Source: Pinguiococcus pyrenoidosus (lineage: Eukaryota; Sar; Pinguiophyceae; Pinguiochrysidales; Pinguiochrysidaceae). From it: 50,362 bases of DNA. Of the stretch, positions 11,611 to 23,017 are shown piece by piece. Location: the NCBI GenBank assembly GCA_019677205.1, contig JAAMXY010000754.1:1-50362 (forward strand). Direction: 5' to 3'. The notes beneath the pieces were generated by a model. The model saw nothing but the letters and a program-made list of their open reading frames with translations, had not been told where the DNA came from and did no database searches. Made by a program: the position numbers and the translations under genes. Every line of letters starts with the position of its first letter. Within the stretch, counting starts at the first letter, position 1.

Positions 11611-11817
11611 ATCTTCTTACAGACGTGACCTGGTCCATTTGATGATGAGAGAGATGAAGGCTGCCAAGCTCGCCGGCTCCAAGGTCGTAGGATGCCGTGC
11701 ATCAACAAATCCGTGTTCCACTCTCATTCTCGCTCTTCGCATGCCAAAATGACAAGTTGCGCAGCATGCCTAGGTTGTTTCTGTGCTTTGTACGGTTGGC
11801 TGTATGCCCTGCGCTCC

Positions 11818-14263
11818 CTACAGCGTCGTTGCTACGCGAAAGCGTATGGATCCATCTTGCGAGGTAGCAGAGGCTCGGTTCCATCCGTCTTCTCCGTGTT
11901 GCCGAGGGGTGCGTGCGCTTTCCGCGCCGCTTGGCGCCTTTGGGGTCTGCCCGTCCGTGAGATCATGGAAGAACTCCTTGCCCCAGCTCTCCTCCTCATC
12001 CGCTTCCAGGGAGTCGATTGCCTCCTTCCCGCTCGATTCCCTCTTCGCGATGGGGATGATATTGCTGCCCTTGCTGGAATCGTTGTCCCGGAAAATGCAC
12101 TTGCAGATCTCCGCGTGCAAATCGCATCCCTCTGCGGCTTGCTCCCGTCCGCTGTTGTCGAGGTGCTCGGCAGCCCATCTGCCGAAGGTGAACGTGGTCG
12201 GATCAATCTCGGCCGGCTCCGACGCAGTGGAGGAGGTCTCCTTTTCGGTTTTTTGCTCCTCTTCGTCCTCGCTGACATCTACGTCCGCGACGGGCTTCCG
12301 GGGGGTGAACACCCCGGACCTTCTTCGGATTCCATGCGCAAGCTTGGTGATTGTGTGGCGAATGCCGGGCAACAAGGACTGCTGCACCACGGGCCGGACG
12401 CTATCAACCACCAGTCGCAGCGTTGACAGCGAGACTCCCATCTTATCGAGCAAGGCCGGGAAGACGATGCTGTGCGCAAGCTGCTGCATGTAGAAGCCAT
12501 CCTGACCAGATGGCAGACGGTCTCTCTTCTCCATCGGCGACAGCTCAAGGTGCCTCAAATTCATGGGCTTGTCCTCTCTTTCCTTCTCGAAGCGCACCTC
12601 GCCGTTTCCAAGAAGCGCCACCAGGAGGTGGGTTGCGTAGAACTGCGCATGATGCAGCACGATCTGCTCGCACTTCAATTGGAAGGGAAAGCCATAGTCA
12701 CCAGGCTTCTTCTTCGCCACCTTGCGCGCCCTGTGCTCGCGCATCCGTCGCTGGAGATTCTTCCGTCGCTCGTCCATCGCTTCGTGCACGCGCAGTAAGC
12801 CCGACAGGATCGGAGTCTTCATCGTGTCAGAAGATCCCTTCGCCTGTGATTCCGTCGAACTGACGCCCTCGACCGACGACGTCCCCTTCTTTACGGCCGA
12901 CACCTTGGCCGTGGTGAGCGTCGTCCTCACGGGAGTGGCATCCCCTGCGTCCCGGCTGTTGGCTCTGCGGTGCCTCGCCTCGCCTTGCGGCCCCGCCGCG
13001 GACTCCTCATAGCTGTGATGCTCACGAGGAGCGGGCTGATCATTATGGTGGTGGGGCTGGTGCTGGTGCTGGTGGTGGTGGTGGTCATGGTGATGGTGGT
13101 GGCGATGGTGATGGTGCCGATGCTTATTGTGCACGTCTTTCCCTCCATGAAACTTCTCGTTGTGAACCTCCCGCACATCCATGTCAAAGTACGGGAAGAA
13201 GTTCACGTTCCCGTCGTCCATGATCTCCGACACGAAGCGACTCCGGGACATGAGCATGATTTGAACGCGCACAACGGGCAGCTGCGGATCCCATTTCGGT
13301 TCCACCGCGTCCCCTGGGGGAACTGGCGCATCCACCTCATCCCCCGACGCGTCCGACGAGCTCCCGTCGTCGTCTTCATGGTTCCGCAGCTTCTTGTGCT
13401 TGAGGAGCCGTTTGGCCTTCTGCGCCTTCCGCACTCGCCTCCGCAGTGCTCTCTCCTTGCGCCATGCCTCATACTCCGACGTGAGGAACAGTCGATACAG
13501 CCCACGCGCCACGTCCCTGGCATGCAGTTCCATTCGGATCAGCTCCGCCTCTGCCCAGTAGTCGGAGCGAAACTGGTCCTGCAGGTGGAAGGGATTGTAG
13601 AACTTGAAGCCATGCACCTCGATGGTGGCATACTGGTCGAAGAGAAGCGCAGCGATGAAGTTCACGCGCACGCGATCCACGTGGACCGGCCAGCCTTTCT
13701 TGATGCGAGCGTACTCGCAGGCCGCCGCGGCCAGGATCTCGTCGCTGAAGAACACCGTACAAAGAAACGACTGTGGGAAAATTGGGGGACAGTCCCACAG
13801 CGTCAGTCGGTAGCAAACGCGGCTTTGTGACTCTCCAACGATTCTTGCGCGAATGAGGTCTCAAGCTCTTAAGCACTTAAGCCTCTCGTCCTCTCCTTCT
13901 TAGACTTTCTTTGGCACCTTTCCCGCCACTTCACTTTCGCGCTCTTACCGCTGTGAAAGGGCCAACGAAAAAGAACGCGGCTCCGAGAGGTACCACGTAG
14001 GGGGCCGTATGGTTGAGGATGATAGCGCCAATGCTCATGACCCGTTTGAACGCATCATAGATGGAGCTCAGTAAACCGGCCTTCCTCATGGTCTCTCCGC
14101 CTCCAAGGCGCAACGACGCCCGAGATGCTCTGGTGCGCTGCTTGGCTCCTGAAGGAGGGGTCTCTACACCTTCGCTTCTCCTTCTACTCGTTCTGTCCAA
14201 AGCGTCCGGACACGGGACGCGCGTGCTCGCAGGCGCTTCGCGTGGAAGACGACGACAATCCAT
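11818..14263 (-). CDS. AsmA-like membrane-anchored protein with His-rich tract
   Basis: Two exons, 14263-13949 and 13770-11818, with a 178-nt GT-AG intron; about 755 aa. The N-terminus is Arg-rich and could be an organelle targeting sequence. One hydrophobic anchor follows, formed across the splice join (PYVVPLGAAFFFVGPFTA + SFLCTVFFSDEIL). The next segment (VDRVRVNFIAAL ... ATIEVHGFKFYNPF ... AEAELIRMEL) has the alternating beta pattern and N-P-F turn of AsmA/DUF748 or Mdm31-like proteins, which line lipid-transfer or inner-membrane assemblies. The middle holds about 35 residues dominated by His, encoded at about 13040-13130, and Lys/Arg-rich linkers. The C-terminus is acidic and probably disordered. 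The family is an inference from pattern only; the exon join is well supported. Confidence 0.55.
13040..13130. repeat. GTG/GAT-rich trinucleotide tract coding for poly-His
   Basis: The + strand reads as GTGGTGGTG/GATGGTG repeats. On the coding (-) strand this gives CAC/CAT codons in the His-rich segment of the AsmA-like protein. Confidence 0.85.
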
Positions 14264-14557
14264 ATGAATCCTCCAGCTGGAGCTCTACACTTCGCGAATA
14301 AGAGTGAACAATGAGAGTAACTGTTCCATCATTGTTTCAGCAAGCTATTCACCAATACAACAGCTTGGCTTGCGTTCCAGCCGAGCTTTTCTACCCCAGC
14401 ACTCCTGCACAGTAGTTTACTGCAGTCACAGAACTCTGCGACAGCATCCGCCTTCGCGCGCTCCGTCTGTCACGTGCGGATTCTGTCCCATCCAAACCTG
14501 AAGAGCCGCCCGCTGAAAAGTGGGCGCTGCGGCCGGCTCTCTGGGAGCTCTGGGAGC

Positions 14558-16548
14558 ATGTCGACGACCTCGGCACTCGTCGCCGATGTGGGCACGCGCA
14601 TGGCCCGCCTGGGGTACGTGATCAGGCCGATCTGGGATGCGCTGTCCGCGAGCTGCGCTGACCAGCAAAGCTTGGGCGCAGCGTTTGCGGTGACGATTTC
14701 CCCAGATACTTTGCTGAAGCCGTCGTCGCGGAGCTGGAGTCCGCGGAGGACCCCACCGGCGAATCTCAGCCGCAGAGCCGTCGCTTTCGATGCGATCCGA
14801 GTCCCCAAGAAGCTGCTCCCGCGGAGATCCGGGGCGGCGCAGATACGCCGGATACTCTGGAAGCCGTTCTTTCTCATGGAGCGGCGATTCGCTTGGGCAT
14901 GAGCATGAAGGAGCGGCCCTTTCTGGCGGTGGAGAAGGTTGGGATAATCCGTAGCCCTGCGCGACTCGCAAGCGGGTTGCGGAACTGGCTGATGTTCCTT
15001 GCCTCCTGGCGTTCCAGGTGGACGTCAAGGCAGAAACGAGGGAGAAGCTGGCTGAAATGTGCTTTGAGAAGCTAGGTGAGTGTAGAGGAACGTCCTCTCG
15101 TGTGAAGGAGGACAAGGAGGAAGAAAGGGAGGAAGGAAGGAGACTAATCGGCAGTCCAGGAGTGCCCGCTCTGTTCTTCGCGAAGGACGCCGTGCTCGGG
15201 GCATACGCGACAGCTCGCGCCACTGCGCTGGTAAGATACATGGGAAGAGATCGGATGGACGGCTGCGCCAGCGAATCGTCAGCGACTGCTTTCCTCCGGT
15301 GCAGGTGGTCGACTGCGGGGCATCTAGCACGCGCGTCGTGCCGGTGATTGACGGCTGGGCTGAGCAAGGGGTCATGATGACGAGTCCGATCGGCGGGGAT
15401 CTTCTGGACGCAGAGTTTGCAAAGGTGCGGAACCTCTGGTCTTGGTCCTGGCCTTTGCCATGTGGGGACTGCCGACGGCATTCCTTACCCACCATCCTTT
15501 TCGACCCGCCTCACGCCTGCTTCCGAAATCCGGCAGCATCTGGCGGCAAAGCATCCACTCCAGAGGCTCCGTCCTGGGTACGCCGTGAAGCGAAGTTATG
15601 AAGCCAATGGCGACGTCGCTGTACAGGAGGTAGATGCGGAGGTGCTTCGCAGTGTGCCTGACTCCTACAGGCACTTCTCTGTGATGTCCGGGGTGAGGGA
15701 AGCGAAGGTACGTCGACGAGCGATGCTTCTGCCGACGGGCATTGCGTGACGGCATGACGATCCTTCAGGAGACGCTGTGCCTCTGTGCTGACACCATAGT
15801 GCAGCCTGGGGACAGCCGCTTTGAGAACCTCTCAAGCGTACCCTATGAGCTCCCTGATATGACAGTGGTGGACGTCGGGATCCAAAAGTTCCAAGTGCCG
15901 GAGCTCTACTTCGACACCTCCAGCGTCCTCCCCACGAAAGCCAACGTGGCTGGTGACCACATGTCTCACGAAGCTCTTCCCCATCTCGTTGCGCAAGTCG
16001 CGGTAAGCAAGCAGCAGCGTCAGACCTCAACCTGGCCCAAGATTGACGCGCTCGAGGAGAAATCAAGGCTTACAGTACAACGCTCCTCTTCTTTCTCGCA
16101 GCGGCGGTGCCACAGAGATACCGCACAAACGCTTCTGGCGTCAACAGTCGTAGTAGGTGGCTCAGCGTGCTTTGAAGGCTTCACTGAGAGGTGCGGTCAT
16201 GCAAGCGAAGCGCCTGTTCATCACATCAAGAGCTCACGGGATTCGTCTTGTGCGGATTTGCATTAGACTCCGATTGGAATCCGAGTCGGTGCTTCACGCC
16301 ACACATCCGTCATGGAAAGTGAAGCTTCTGTCCCCGGAGCTCCGGGAGCGACAGGTTGCGGTAAGCCTTCCAAACTTGCGAAAAGTTCGCGTGGGAATTC
16401 GCTCACTCCGCATGTTCCGGCATCATCGCTCAAGGCATGGCTGGGTGGGTCGATCCTGGCGTCCCTGCCGACGTTGGAACAGATGTGGGTTTCCAAAGCC
16501 GATTATGACGAGCACGGGAGCAGCATCGTCAACAAGAGGTGCCCATGA
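14558..16548 (+). CDS. ARP4: Actin-related protein Arp4/BAF53 (chromatin remodelling)
   Basis: Ten exons can be joined in phase: 14558-14617, 14671-14937, 15018-15075, 15160-15230, 15305-15424, 15537-15707, 15769-16002, 16102-16190, 16267-16360 and 16435-16548. This gives 425 aa, the usual ACTL6/Arp4 length. All introns are GT-AG. Diagnostic segments: [15 protein letters not shown] (phosphate 1 loop), [38 protein letters not shown] (phosphate 2 loop), [29 protein letters not shown], and the Arp4-type end [20 protein letters not shown] with C-terminal NKRCP. Arp4 is a shared nuclear subunit of SWI/SNF, INO80, SWR1 and NuA4 complexes. In the phosphate 1 loop [11 protein letters not shown] replaces the more usual G-S/T-x-x-x-R-x-G-Y spacing residues, in line with weak nucleotide turnover in Arp4. 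Secure. Confidence 0.93.
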
Positions 16549-16719
16549 CGAGGTCCAGAGGACGTGCAGAAGAGATCCAAAAGCGTCGCTTCATTCTTGC
16601 TCTTGCCGCGCCGACTGGGCTCTCTTCTGCTCCTGCCTCTGCAACCTCGCGTCCATCTCTTCCAGTTTGCGCTTCTCCACTTCGGCCTTTCCGTTTGCAG
16701 CAGCCATCTGTTGCCTGGC

Positions 16720-17304
16720 CTAGGAGTGGCGCAGAGGCGGGATTAGCGCCAGGCCATCTCTTCGCTGTGCGTCCCTTGACCAGGGGGGGAGCGTTTGATC
16801 GCCGTATCCCCTTGGCTTGATGTGGCGTACCGTCTCACTCATGACGTTTGGCCCACGTCGGTACGCGCTGAGATCGAATCCAAACGAGTAGGGCACGCCC
16901 GAATCGCGCACCTGGAAGTGCAAAGGTCTAAGGTCACGCGCAATGCAGAAACGTCCGAAGCGCTTTAAGCACGGTTGCAGCATCACCTCTGCAACAAGCT
17001 TCTCAGGGCCTTTGTCGCCAATCGCAGCGTAGTCCAGATTCTTCACGTGCACCTTCGAACCATCCCGCATCTGAAAGTCCGCGCTCTCTCCAAAAGCGCC
17101 GAAGAACTGGACGCGCGCCACTCTCCCGCTGCGAAGAAGCGCCGTGGCCTCCGAGTATCCGATCTCCGGCGCTTCGTCAGCGAGCACGGCAGTCCCAAAG
17201 GCCACCACACCGGCCGCCGGGAGTCCCAGAAGCTGCTTGCGCGATAATCGCAGCGCTTGCGCAGCCTGTGCGACCACCACAAGCCACGTGAAGAGCCTCC
17301 ACAT
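16720..17304 (-). CDS. Small, probably thylakoid-targeted protein with FtsH N-domain-like region
   Basis: Intronless 194-aa frame from ATG 17304. The N-terminus has a signal peptide-like stretch (MWRLFTWLVVVAQAAQA), then a basic segment (LRLSRKQ) and a second hydrophobic stretch (LLGLPAAGVVAFGTAVLA). This looks like a bipartite plastid plus thylakoid import signal. The mature start (EIGYSEATALLRSGRVARVQFFG ... DFQMRDGSKVHVKNLDY) follows the beta-alpha pattern of the FtsH-type protease N-terminal (intermembrane or lumenal) domain, but no AAA or peptidase domain follows. The remaining 80 residues match nothing I know. It is convergent with ARP4 across 171 bp. It may be a free-standing FtsH-Ext paralogue; the targeting and domain calls are inferences. 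Confidence 0.5.
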   Translation of the reverse strand: MWRLFTWLVVVAQAAQALRLSRKQLLGLPAAGVVAFGTAVLADEAPEIGYSEATALLRSGRVARVQFFGAFGESADFQMRDGSKVHVKNLDYAAIGDKGPEKLVAEVMLQPCLKRFGRFCIARDLRPLHFQVRDSGVPYSFGFDLSAYRRGPNVMSETVRHIKPRGYGDQTLPPWSRDAQRRDGLALIPPLRHS

Positions 17305-17779
17305 TGCAGAAATTGCGCCGCACGCTCAGGACAAGTACGTGGCGTTGGTATCGCCGCGTCCTATGGCTCCTCTCGGTTTGGGGCGATTCCCACAGTTTTA
17401 CAGTATCGATATGGCGCATGCGGAGCTTGCCGGGAGCGAAACGGGGAAAGGCGAGAATGGAGGACGGCCATTGGCGGAAGCCGCATTCCGCAGCTCCGCT
17501 CCGCCTTGTCGAGCCATTGTTCGCGCATGTTCTGAGGGAGGCGCCGGGAAGTGCCGCGGTCTAACCGCAGCTGAAGGGTAGCCATCCGCCGTCGCCACAG
17601 TGCGTTTCCTTCCTGAGCTCACGGCGCGTGGCGGGAGCAGCGGTGGCTACATGTCCTGTCGGAGCGGCGGGCCTGTCCGCGCGGTCGCGTGAACCTTTGA
17701 GACGGACTTTGCTGCCCACCGTTCGCCGCGGCGCTGCGGGCGAAGTCGCGCTTGCAGAGGCGGCGCCCCAACTGCCGCC
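17305..17779. promoter_or_regulatory. Intergenic region between two divergent genes
   Basis: 475 bp between the start of the FtsH-like gene (-) and the RING-phosphatase gene (+). High GC in the right half. No supported exon. It presumably holds both promoters and 5' UTRs. Confidence 0.45.
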
Positions 17780-20700
17780 ATGTTGACTTGCCAAACCTGC
17801 TATGACGAGCTGGACGCTCTCAAGCAGCTGCCCTGTGGCCACAAGCTGTGCGAGGCGTGCTGCGAGCTCGAGGACGGCGTCGTGTTCTGCCCGGAATGCT
17901 TCGCGGAGCATGACTTCCAAACGCTCGACGACATCCCGTGGACGGACGAAGCAGACGCGCCAAAGGAGGACGAAGCGCTGGAGGATGTCGAGGCGCTGCG
18001 AGATGCCTACCCAGCGCTGTCCAACAAGTACACGGTGGCGGCGCAGACAAGGCGCTTCCCGAAGCCGACCATCCAGCACGCGGTGCATCTGCTGAAGCGC
18101 ACGTCCATGGGCAGCATCGACCTCAACAGCGAGGCGAAGAAGTTCCGGAGGCAGGTGGATGCCAAGGCCGCGGACATGGACGTGCAGAAGGTCATCGAGC
18201 TGTTCAAAGCGCAGGAGACGCTTTCCTTCGGCCAGGCGTGGGAGATTCTCACCGGCGCCAGGAAGCTCACGGTGACCGAACCCAACATCCTCGAGCTGTG
18301 TGCGCCGCTTACGGTGGTGGGAGACATCCACGGCCAGTTCTTCGACCTGCTCAGCCTGTTCGAGCAGCAGGGCAGACCTTGGGAGGGCAGCACCAGCACG
18401 TATCTGTTCTTGGGAGACTACGTGGACCGAGGCGCCTTCGGCTGCGAAGTCATGCTGCTTCTGCTGCTGCTGAAGATGCGCCATCCGGACCGGATCTTCC
18501 TGCTGCGCGGCAACCACGAGACGCGGGACGTCACGCGGACCTACGGCTTCCAGGAGGAATGCGAGCGGAAGTACGGCACGGAGCTGTACGCGCAGTTCAT
18601 CCTGCTGTTCCAGACGCTGCCGCTGTGCGCGCGGATTAAGCGCTCCCCAACGCCGATAGGCTACCATCTGGAGATGGGAGACTCTCCCGACAAGCGGCGC
18701 CTGAGCAACGGATGGCGATACCAGGACTGTGAGCAGCTCACGGGTGAGGGCGCGAAGGAGCCCGAGCGAGCTGACATTCCGGACGGAGGAGAAGAGTCCA
18801 AGGCGATTCTGGCGCTGCATGGGGGAATCTCGCCGAACCTTCGGACGCTCGCCGAGATAGAGAGCCTCAATCGCTTCGTGGAGCCAGAGGAGGGCTCCGC
18901 GCTGCTCGACCTGCTGTGGGCGGATCCGGTGAGCGAAGGCAGCCTGGGCTTCTTCGCTTCGTCGCCGGAGTCGGCGCGGCTTGAGCTGGTGGAGGAGTTT
19001 CTGAACACCGAGTTTCGCGACAACGACAAGCGTGGCTGCAGCTACACCTACGGATACGTGGCCATCAAGCGCTTCCTCGACGAGAACAACTTGTCCTGCA
19101 TCGTGCGCGCACACGAGGTCACCGAGAGGGGCTTCACCTGCCACTTTGTAGAACGAGACATGCGGCGCATGTATGCCGCTCTCCAAGGCGGGGACGACCG
19201 CAGCACGAAAGCTGCAGCACCTAGCGCTGCCCAGACTGTGCGCTTGTCCGATGATCACAGCCTCTTTGCCGAGCAGAGTCTCGTGCTCACCGTCTTCTCC
19301 GCGCCGAACTACTGCGACACGTACGGAAATGGCGCCGCGGTGCTGTACATCGATCGGTGGCATCACTTTCACGTGCAGGAGTACAACAACGTGCCACACC
19401 CGACGCCGCGCGCCGTGGAGAGCAAGGCCAATCAGCATCTGGCCGCGCTGTCCAAGATCTGTCCGTACATGCCCACCACCTTCTTCGGCCTTCTCAACCT
19501 CGTGCGTGGCCTCGATCACGGGGCGCTTCATCAGAGTATACGCGATCCCAGTCGGAAAGCCTCCGTCCCCAGCGTGGGGAGCTCGCCGCCGCCGCCGCCT
19601 CAGGCGTCTCCGAAGGCCAAGGCGAATTCGCCGCGGAAGAGCTTTTACAGATACCAGTGGCGGTCCGCGTCATACAGCCCGAACCGCGACGGCCATGTCG
19701 ATGGCCATGGTGGCGCACCTGGCACGGCAGAATGGGATGTGAAGCAACGGCTGGCACTGGAGATGGAGAGGCCCGCCGACATGCCGGGGAAGGCAAATGC
19801 GCATTTTCAGATGGCGTCCGCCAACGACGCCATCTATGAGTTGCATCCATCCGCGCTGCAGGAAGTCACGGTACGTACTCGGAAGATCCCTGCGAAGCCA
19901 GCCACTTGAGAGCTGAAAGCCGTGCCATTCCGCCACAGGAGCAAGCGTTGAACGCGGCGGCCAATGCGGGGGACGACTCCAAGGTGATGTCTAAGATGGT
20001 GTCCCTTATGGGCACCCGGCAGCGAAGCGGAGACACTGGCCCAGAAGATGCGCAAGCGAAGGGGGAGGCGAGTGAAGCGCCCTTGGTCACTCGACGAAAG
20101 TACTCGGGACCCTCCGTGCGGCAGCTGATCAAGCTGTTTAACGGGGAGCTCAAGGAGGGCTCCGGCAGCCCCGAGCCCAGGAAACGGAAGGAAGACTTTC
20201 TAGACCATAGCCTGCGCAGCTCCATCCAGAAGCGGCGGCGGGCGATGAGAACGCTCTTCACAGAGGCACGTGCAACAATCCCCTTGTGGACCCGCCGTTG
20301 GCTCGCATGGCTGACGCTTTCCTCAAATTAGGATGAGATCATCACGCTCAAGCTCATATTTTCGTCGTTCGACCGCGATGGCAATGATATCATATCGATT
20401 GAGGTAGCTGGACGGGAAGCGCGTCAACCACCAACCGATGGGCGGAGAACCTAAGCGTTGCCCTTCCCTCCCAAACATTCCGAAGGAGCTTGAGTACTGG
20501 GCCGGGGACCGTGGTGCCTTCGATGCCACGGAGGACGCATTTGCCATTCTTGAGGCACTTGATAACAACAGGTAGACCGCCCCGAGGAAGTCTCCGGCGC
20601 AGTCCCGGACGAGGCCGCTGCCCGTCGGCATCGCGCGCCACGTTCCCGAATTCTGAAGCTGACCCAGCGCCTTTTGCTGTTGCAGAGACGGCGTCATTGA

Positions 20701-20812
20701 CATGTACGATTTTGTGTCCTTTGCAGCGTTTATGAAGGACAACTACAATCACCAGAGATTCAGGCGAAACGTGCTCTCGGAACTGCTGCAGCGGGTCCAG
20801 ACTCAGGAATAG
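17780..20812 (+). CDS. RING finger + calcineurin-type Ser/Thr phosphatase + two EF-hands
   Basis: Five exons: 17780-19870, 19939-20265, 20332-20403, 20486-20571 and 20686-20812; about 900 aa. N-terminal RING-like finger (CQTC ... CGHKLCEAC ... CPEC, residues 4-45). The metallophosphatase core follows at about 165-560, with all metal and catalytic motifs: GDIHGQF, GDYVDRG, RGNHE, HGGIS and RAHE, and the sequence APLTVVGDIHGQFFDL nearest to PP2B/calcineurin A. A roughly 60-residue hydrophilic insert precedes HGG. The C-terminus has two EF-hands completed by splicing: FDRDGNDIISIEE and LDNNRDGVIDMYD, each with the Asp/Asn ligands and an acidic position 12. The third exon is preceded by an apparent GC-AG intron. 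Inferred role: calcium-controlled phosphatase that may also act as, or recruit, an E3 ligase. The exon chain is strongly supported because both EF-hand loops are continuous only after splicing. Confidence 0.88.
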
Positions 20813-20860
20813 TGTGGCAGCATGGAGTACGCATTGAATCAGCATTGAACCAGAAAGGAT

Positions 20861-22404
20861 TCAATAGTTTTGCTCTCGTATGGACTTCATGAGCTGTGCG
20901 CGCCCGGCGGCGTCAAGCTCAACATCAGAACCACGTGCAAAGCTTCTGCAGATCTTGTACTGCATGCATCTCTCGACTGTAAGTCCCCAACCCGCCACTC
21001 GCCGCTTCCAATCAAATGGAGCAGCCATGACGTAGGCATGGTGCACGTGCACCTCCGCCGAAAGCGGTTGGTAGGCCGGCTTGTAGTACAGGTAGGGATA
21101 CACTTCGAACACCAGAGCCCCTTGGCGCATGAACAGAAGCAGAAGGGTCTGAAAGCCATGCGGGGTGAGAAACACGTCCACGTCCTGCAGCTTGGCCGCG
21201 AGCATGCATGGAGAATGCTGCGGGTCATGCTCCAGCACCTGGGTACAAACAAGAGGCTTAGCGACCGGCCTTCTGAATCCCGCCGCTTCAGCAGGATGCG
21301 GGCGTGTGACGACAACGGCGACGACGGCGCCTCAGCTCACCTCGATATCCCACTTGTCACCTAGCTCCCCTGCAACAAAGTCGATGACCTCGTCAACATT
21401 TGCCAACCTACGGTCCCGATTTCTCTGATAGATCAGGAGCTTTTTCTTGGTAGTAGGTGACGATCCCTCCTCCCGCATCGGAAGACCGCACAAGTGTGCG
21501 ACCTTTTCATCGAAGGTTGCTTTGTCGTCTGCGTTGGGGAACCAGGAGCCGCGTTGCACCGTGGGCCACTCGTTTCCGTAGACGCCGTCGTCCCGCACGC
21601 AGGTCGTTGAAGATAACGCCGATCGAGCTCTTCTGCGATGCCAAGGAGCGTCAAGCACGTCAGCACTCAAGAGCCCCTCTGCAGTCTAGCAAGGGGGCTG
21701 GGTCCACCCACGCGTACCGATCGTGCACGCGAAAGCGGTCTTCCTGTGGCTGGCCCTGCCGTCCCACGCGAACACTGAAAACGGGGCCCGCAACAGAAAT
21801 TTCCCCGACGGCAGGACTTCCACGGGCGATCTGATGCAAAGGAGAGGTTCGCAGGATGGCGTCACCTACAGGCATCAAGAAGGTGTGCCGATCCGAAACC
21901 CACCTTGACCGGCGCAGGCGGTCCCAGGAAGTGGATCTCCTCGACGCCTGCAGGCGGAGAGAACCCGAGCGCGGCGATCAGTCTGGTCATGGGGTTCATG
22001 TTCTCGTAGAACTCCAGCGAGGGCATCCGCAGAAGCAGGGTCCTCGCAGTGCCTTGGCCTGCCCCGGCAGCACCCCACATCGTTTCTCCGTCCCCGGTCT
22101 CATCGGCGCTCCATCTGTCTCGGTGCTTCGAGTGGAACGGAAGTGAGATCTCCGCTACGTGGAACCAGTGGTCTCCTGGAAAGTGATGGGCCTCGTTTTG
22201 CGCCAGAGTCACGATCGCCGTTCTATTTCGGGGATGGCATCTCAGCGCGGCAGCTCGGTCCTGCGGCTCGACCACCGGCTGGAGCTGGCCAGCGCCACCG
22301 GCAAGGCGCAGGAGAGACACATCGCCAAGCAGTGCAACGGCGATGACGATTGCCAGTGCAGCGAGGCACGAAGTCCGGAAGTTCTGCCCAAAATAGCCTC
22401 TCAT
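20861..22404 (-). CDS. GT61-type (DUF563) type II glycosyltransferase
   Basis: Multi-exon gene. Exon 1 is 22404-21904 and encodes a short cytosolic end (MRGYFGQNFR) and a signal anchor (LAALAIVIAVALLGDVSLL), typical of a Golgi type II enzyme. Exon 2 begins at 21830 (VKIARGSPAVGEIS). One or two middle exons around 21342-21800 include GVIFNDL, KKKLLIYQRNRDRRLANVDE and end in KWDIE. The last exon is 21238-20861, with LEHDPQHSPCMLAAKLQDVDVFLTPHG. The R-x-x-x-R-x-x-x-N block followed by an (A)DV-hydrophobic-T-P-HG block is the GT61 signature (plant xylosyltransferases, EOGT, POMGNT2). Substrate unknown. Exon limits between 21500 and 21800 are uncertain; the first intron (21831-21903) and last intron (21239-21341) fit well. 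Confidence 0.72.
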
Positions 22405-23017
22405 CCTAGTTCGGCTTGCGTCCGAGCTTCTACGCCCTGTGGGACTCGCTAGGCCTGTGCGGTCCACTGAAGCAACGCAGAGCTGCGTCCATCCTACCCC
22501 TGCGTCCACCAAGAGCAGAACTCCCCTGCGCACGACACACACAGAACTTGACCTGTGAGCGCCTGCGCACACGCCAAAGACCTTTCTTTTTGCTTCGTGT
22601 TTTGGTCCCAACGAGCGGAAATCGAACTCCAGGGACAGACGGCGGAATTACCATCGGGACAGATGGATAGATCAATTCTGCGCCTGTTCGCCGGTTGGCG
22701 AAACGCGGTAGGTATCGAAAATACTTGAGGTTACCAAGCCCTGAAGTGAGAACGAGAATTCGAAATATTGTGTGAGCTTTAACATCACCGAATAACGAAA
22801 CCAAAAGCCAAAAGCACGTACAACAGCGCTTTCACACGTTCGACGCTTTCGCCGTCTTATGCGTGCTTCAGGCTTCACGTTGATGTGGCTGCTGTCGCGA
22901 TCATACGACCGGTGTCTGTGGAGATAAGTGTTGAGCTAAAGGACTGAGTGCGTGGGCGAAGCGTGGTCGCCCCGCGTTGGGCAATCTTTCTCGAAACTCA
23001 AGCGCCCAAAGTGCACC
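22405..23017. promoter_or_regulatory. Intergenic region between two divergent genes
   Basis: 613 bp between the GT61 gene start (-) and the RUS gene start (+). The centre (about 22560-22830) is AT-richer. No ORF with recognisable features. It probably holds both promoters. Confidence 0.45.

Noticed and set aside
12970..13830. 286-codon plus-strand open frame rich in Val/Met
   Set aside because: Complement of the poly-His coding tract of the AsmA-like gene. The apparent hydrophobic run (VLVLVVVVVM) is just GTG repeats.
17561..19531. 656-codon minus-strand open frame
   Set aside because: It lies fully antisense to the phosphatase exon, whose motifs are unmistakable. It is a shadow of high-GC codon bias, rich in Arg, Leu and His with no family motif.
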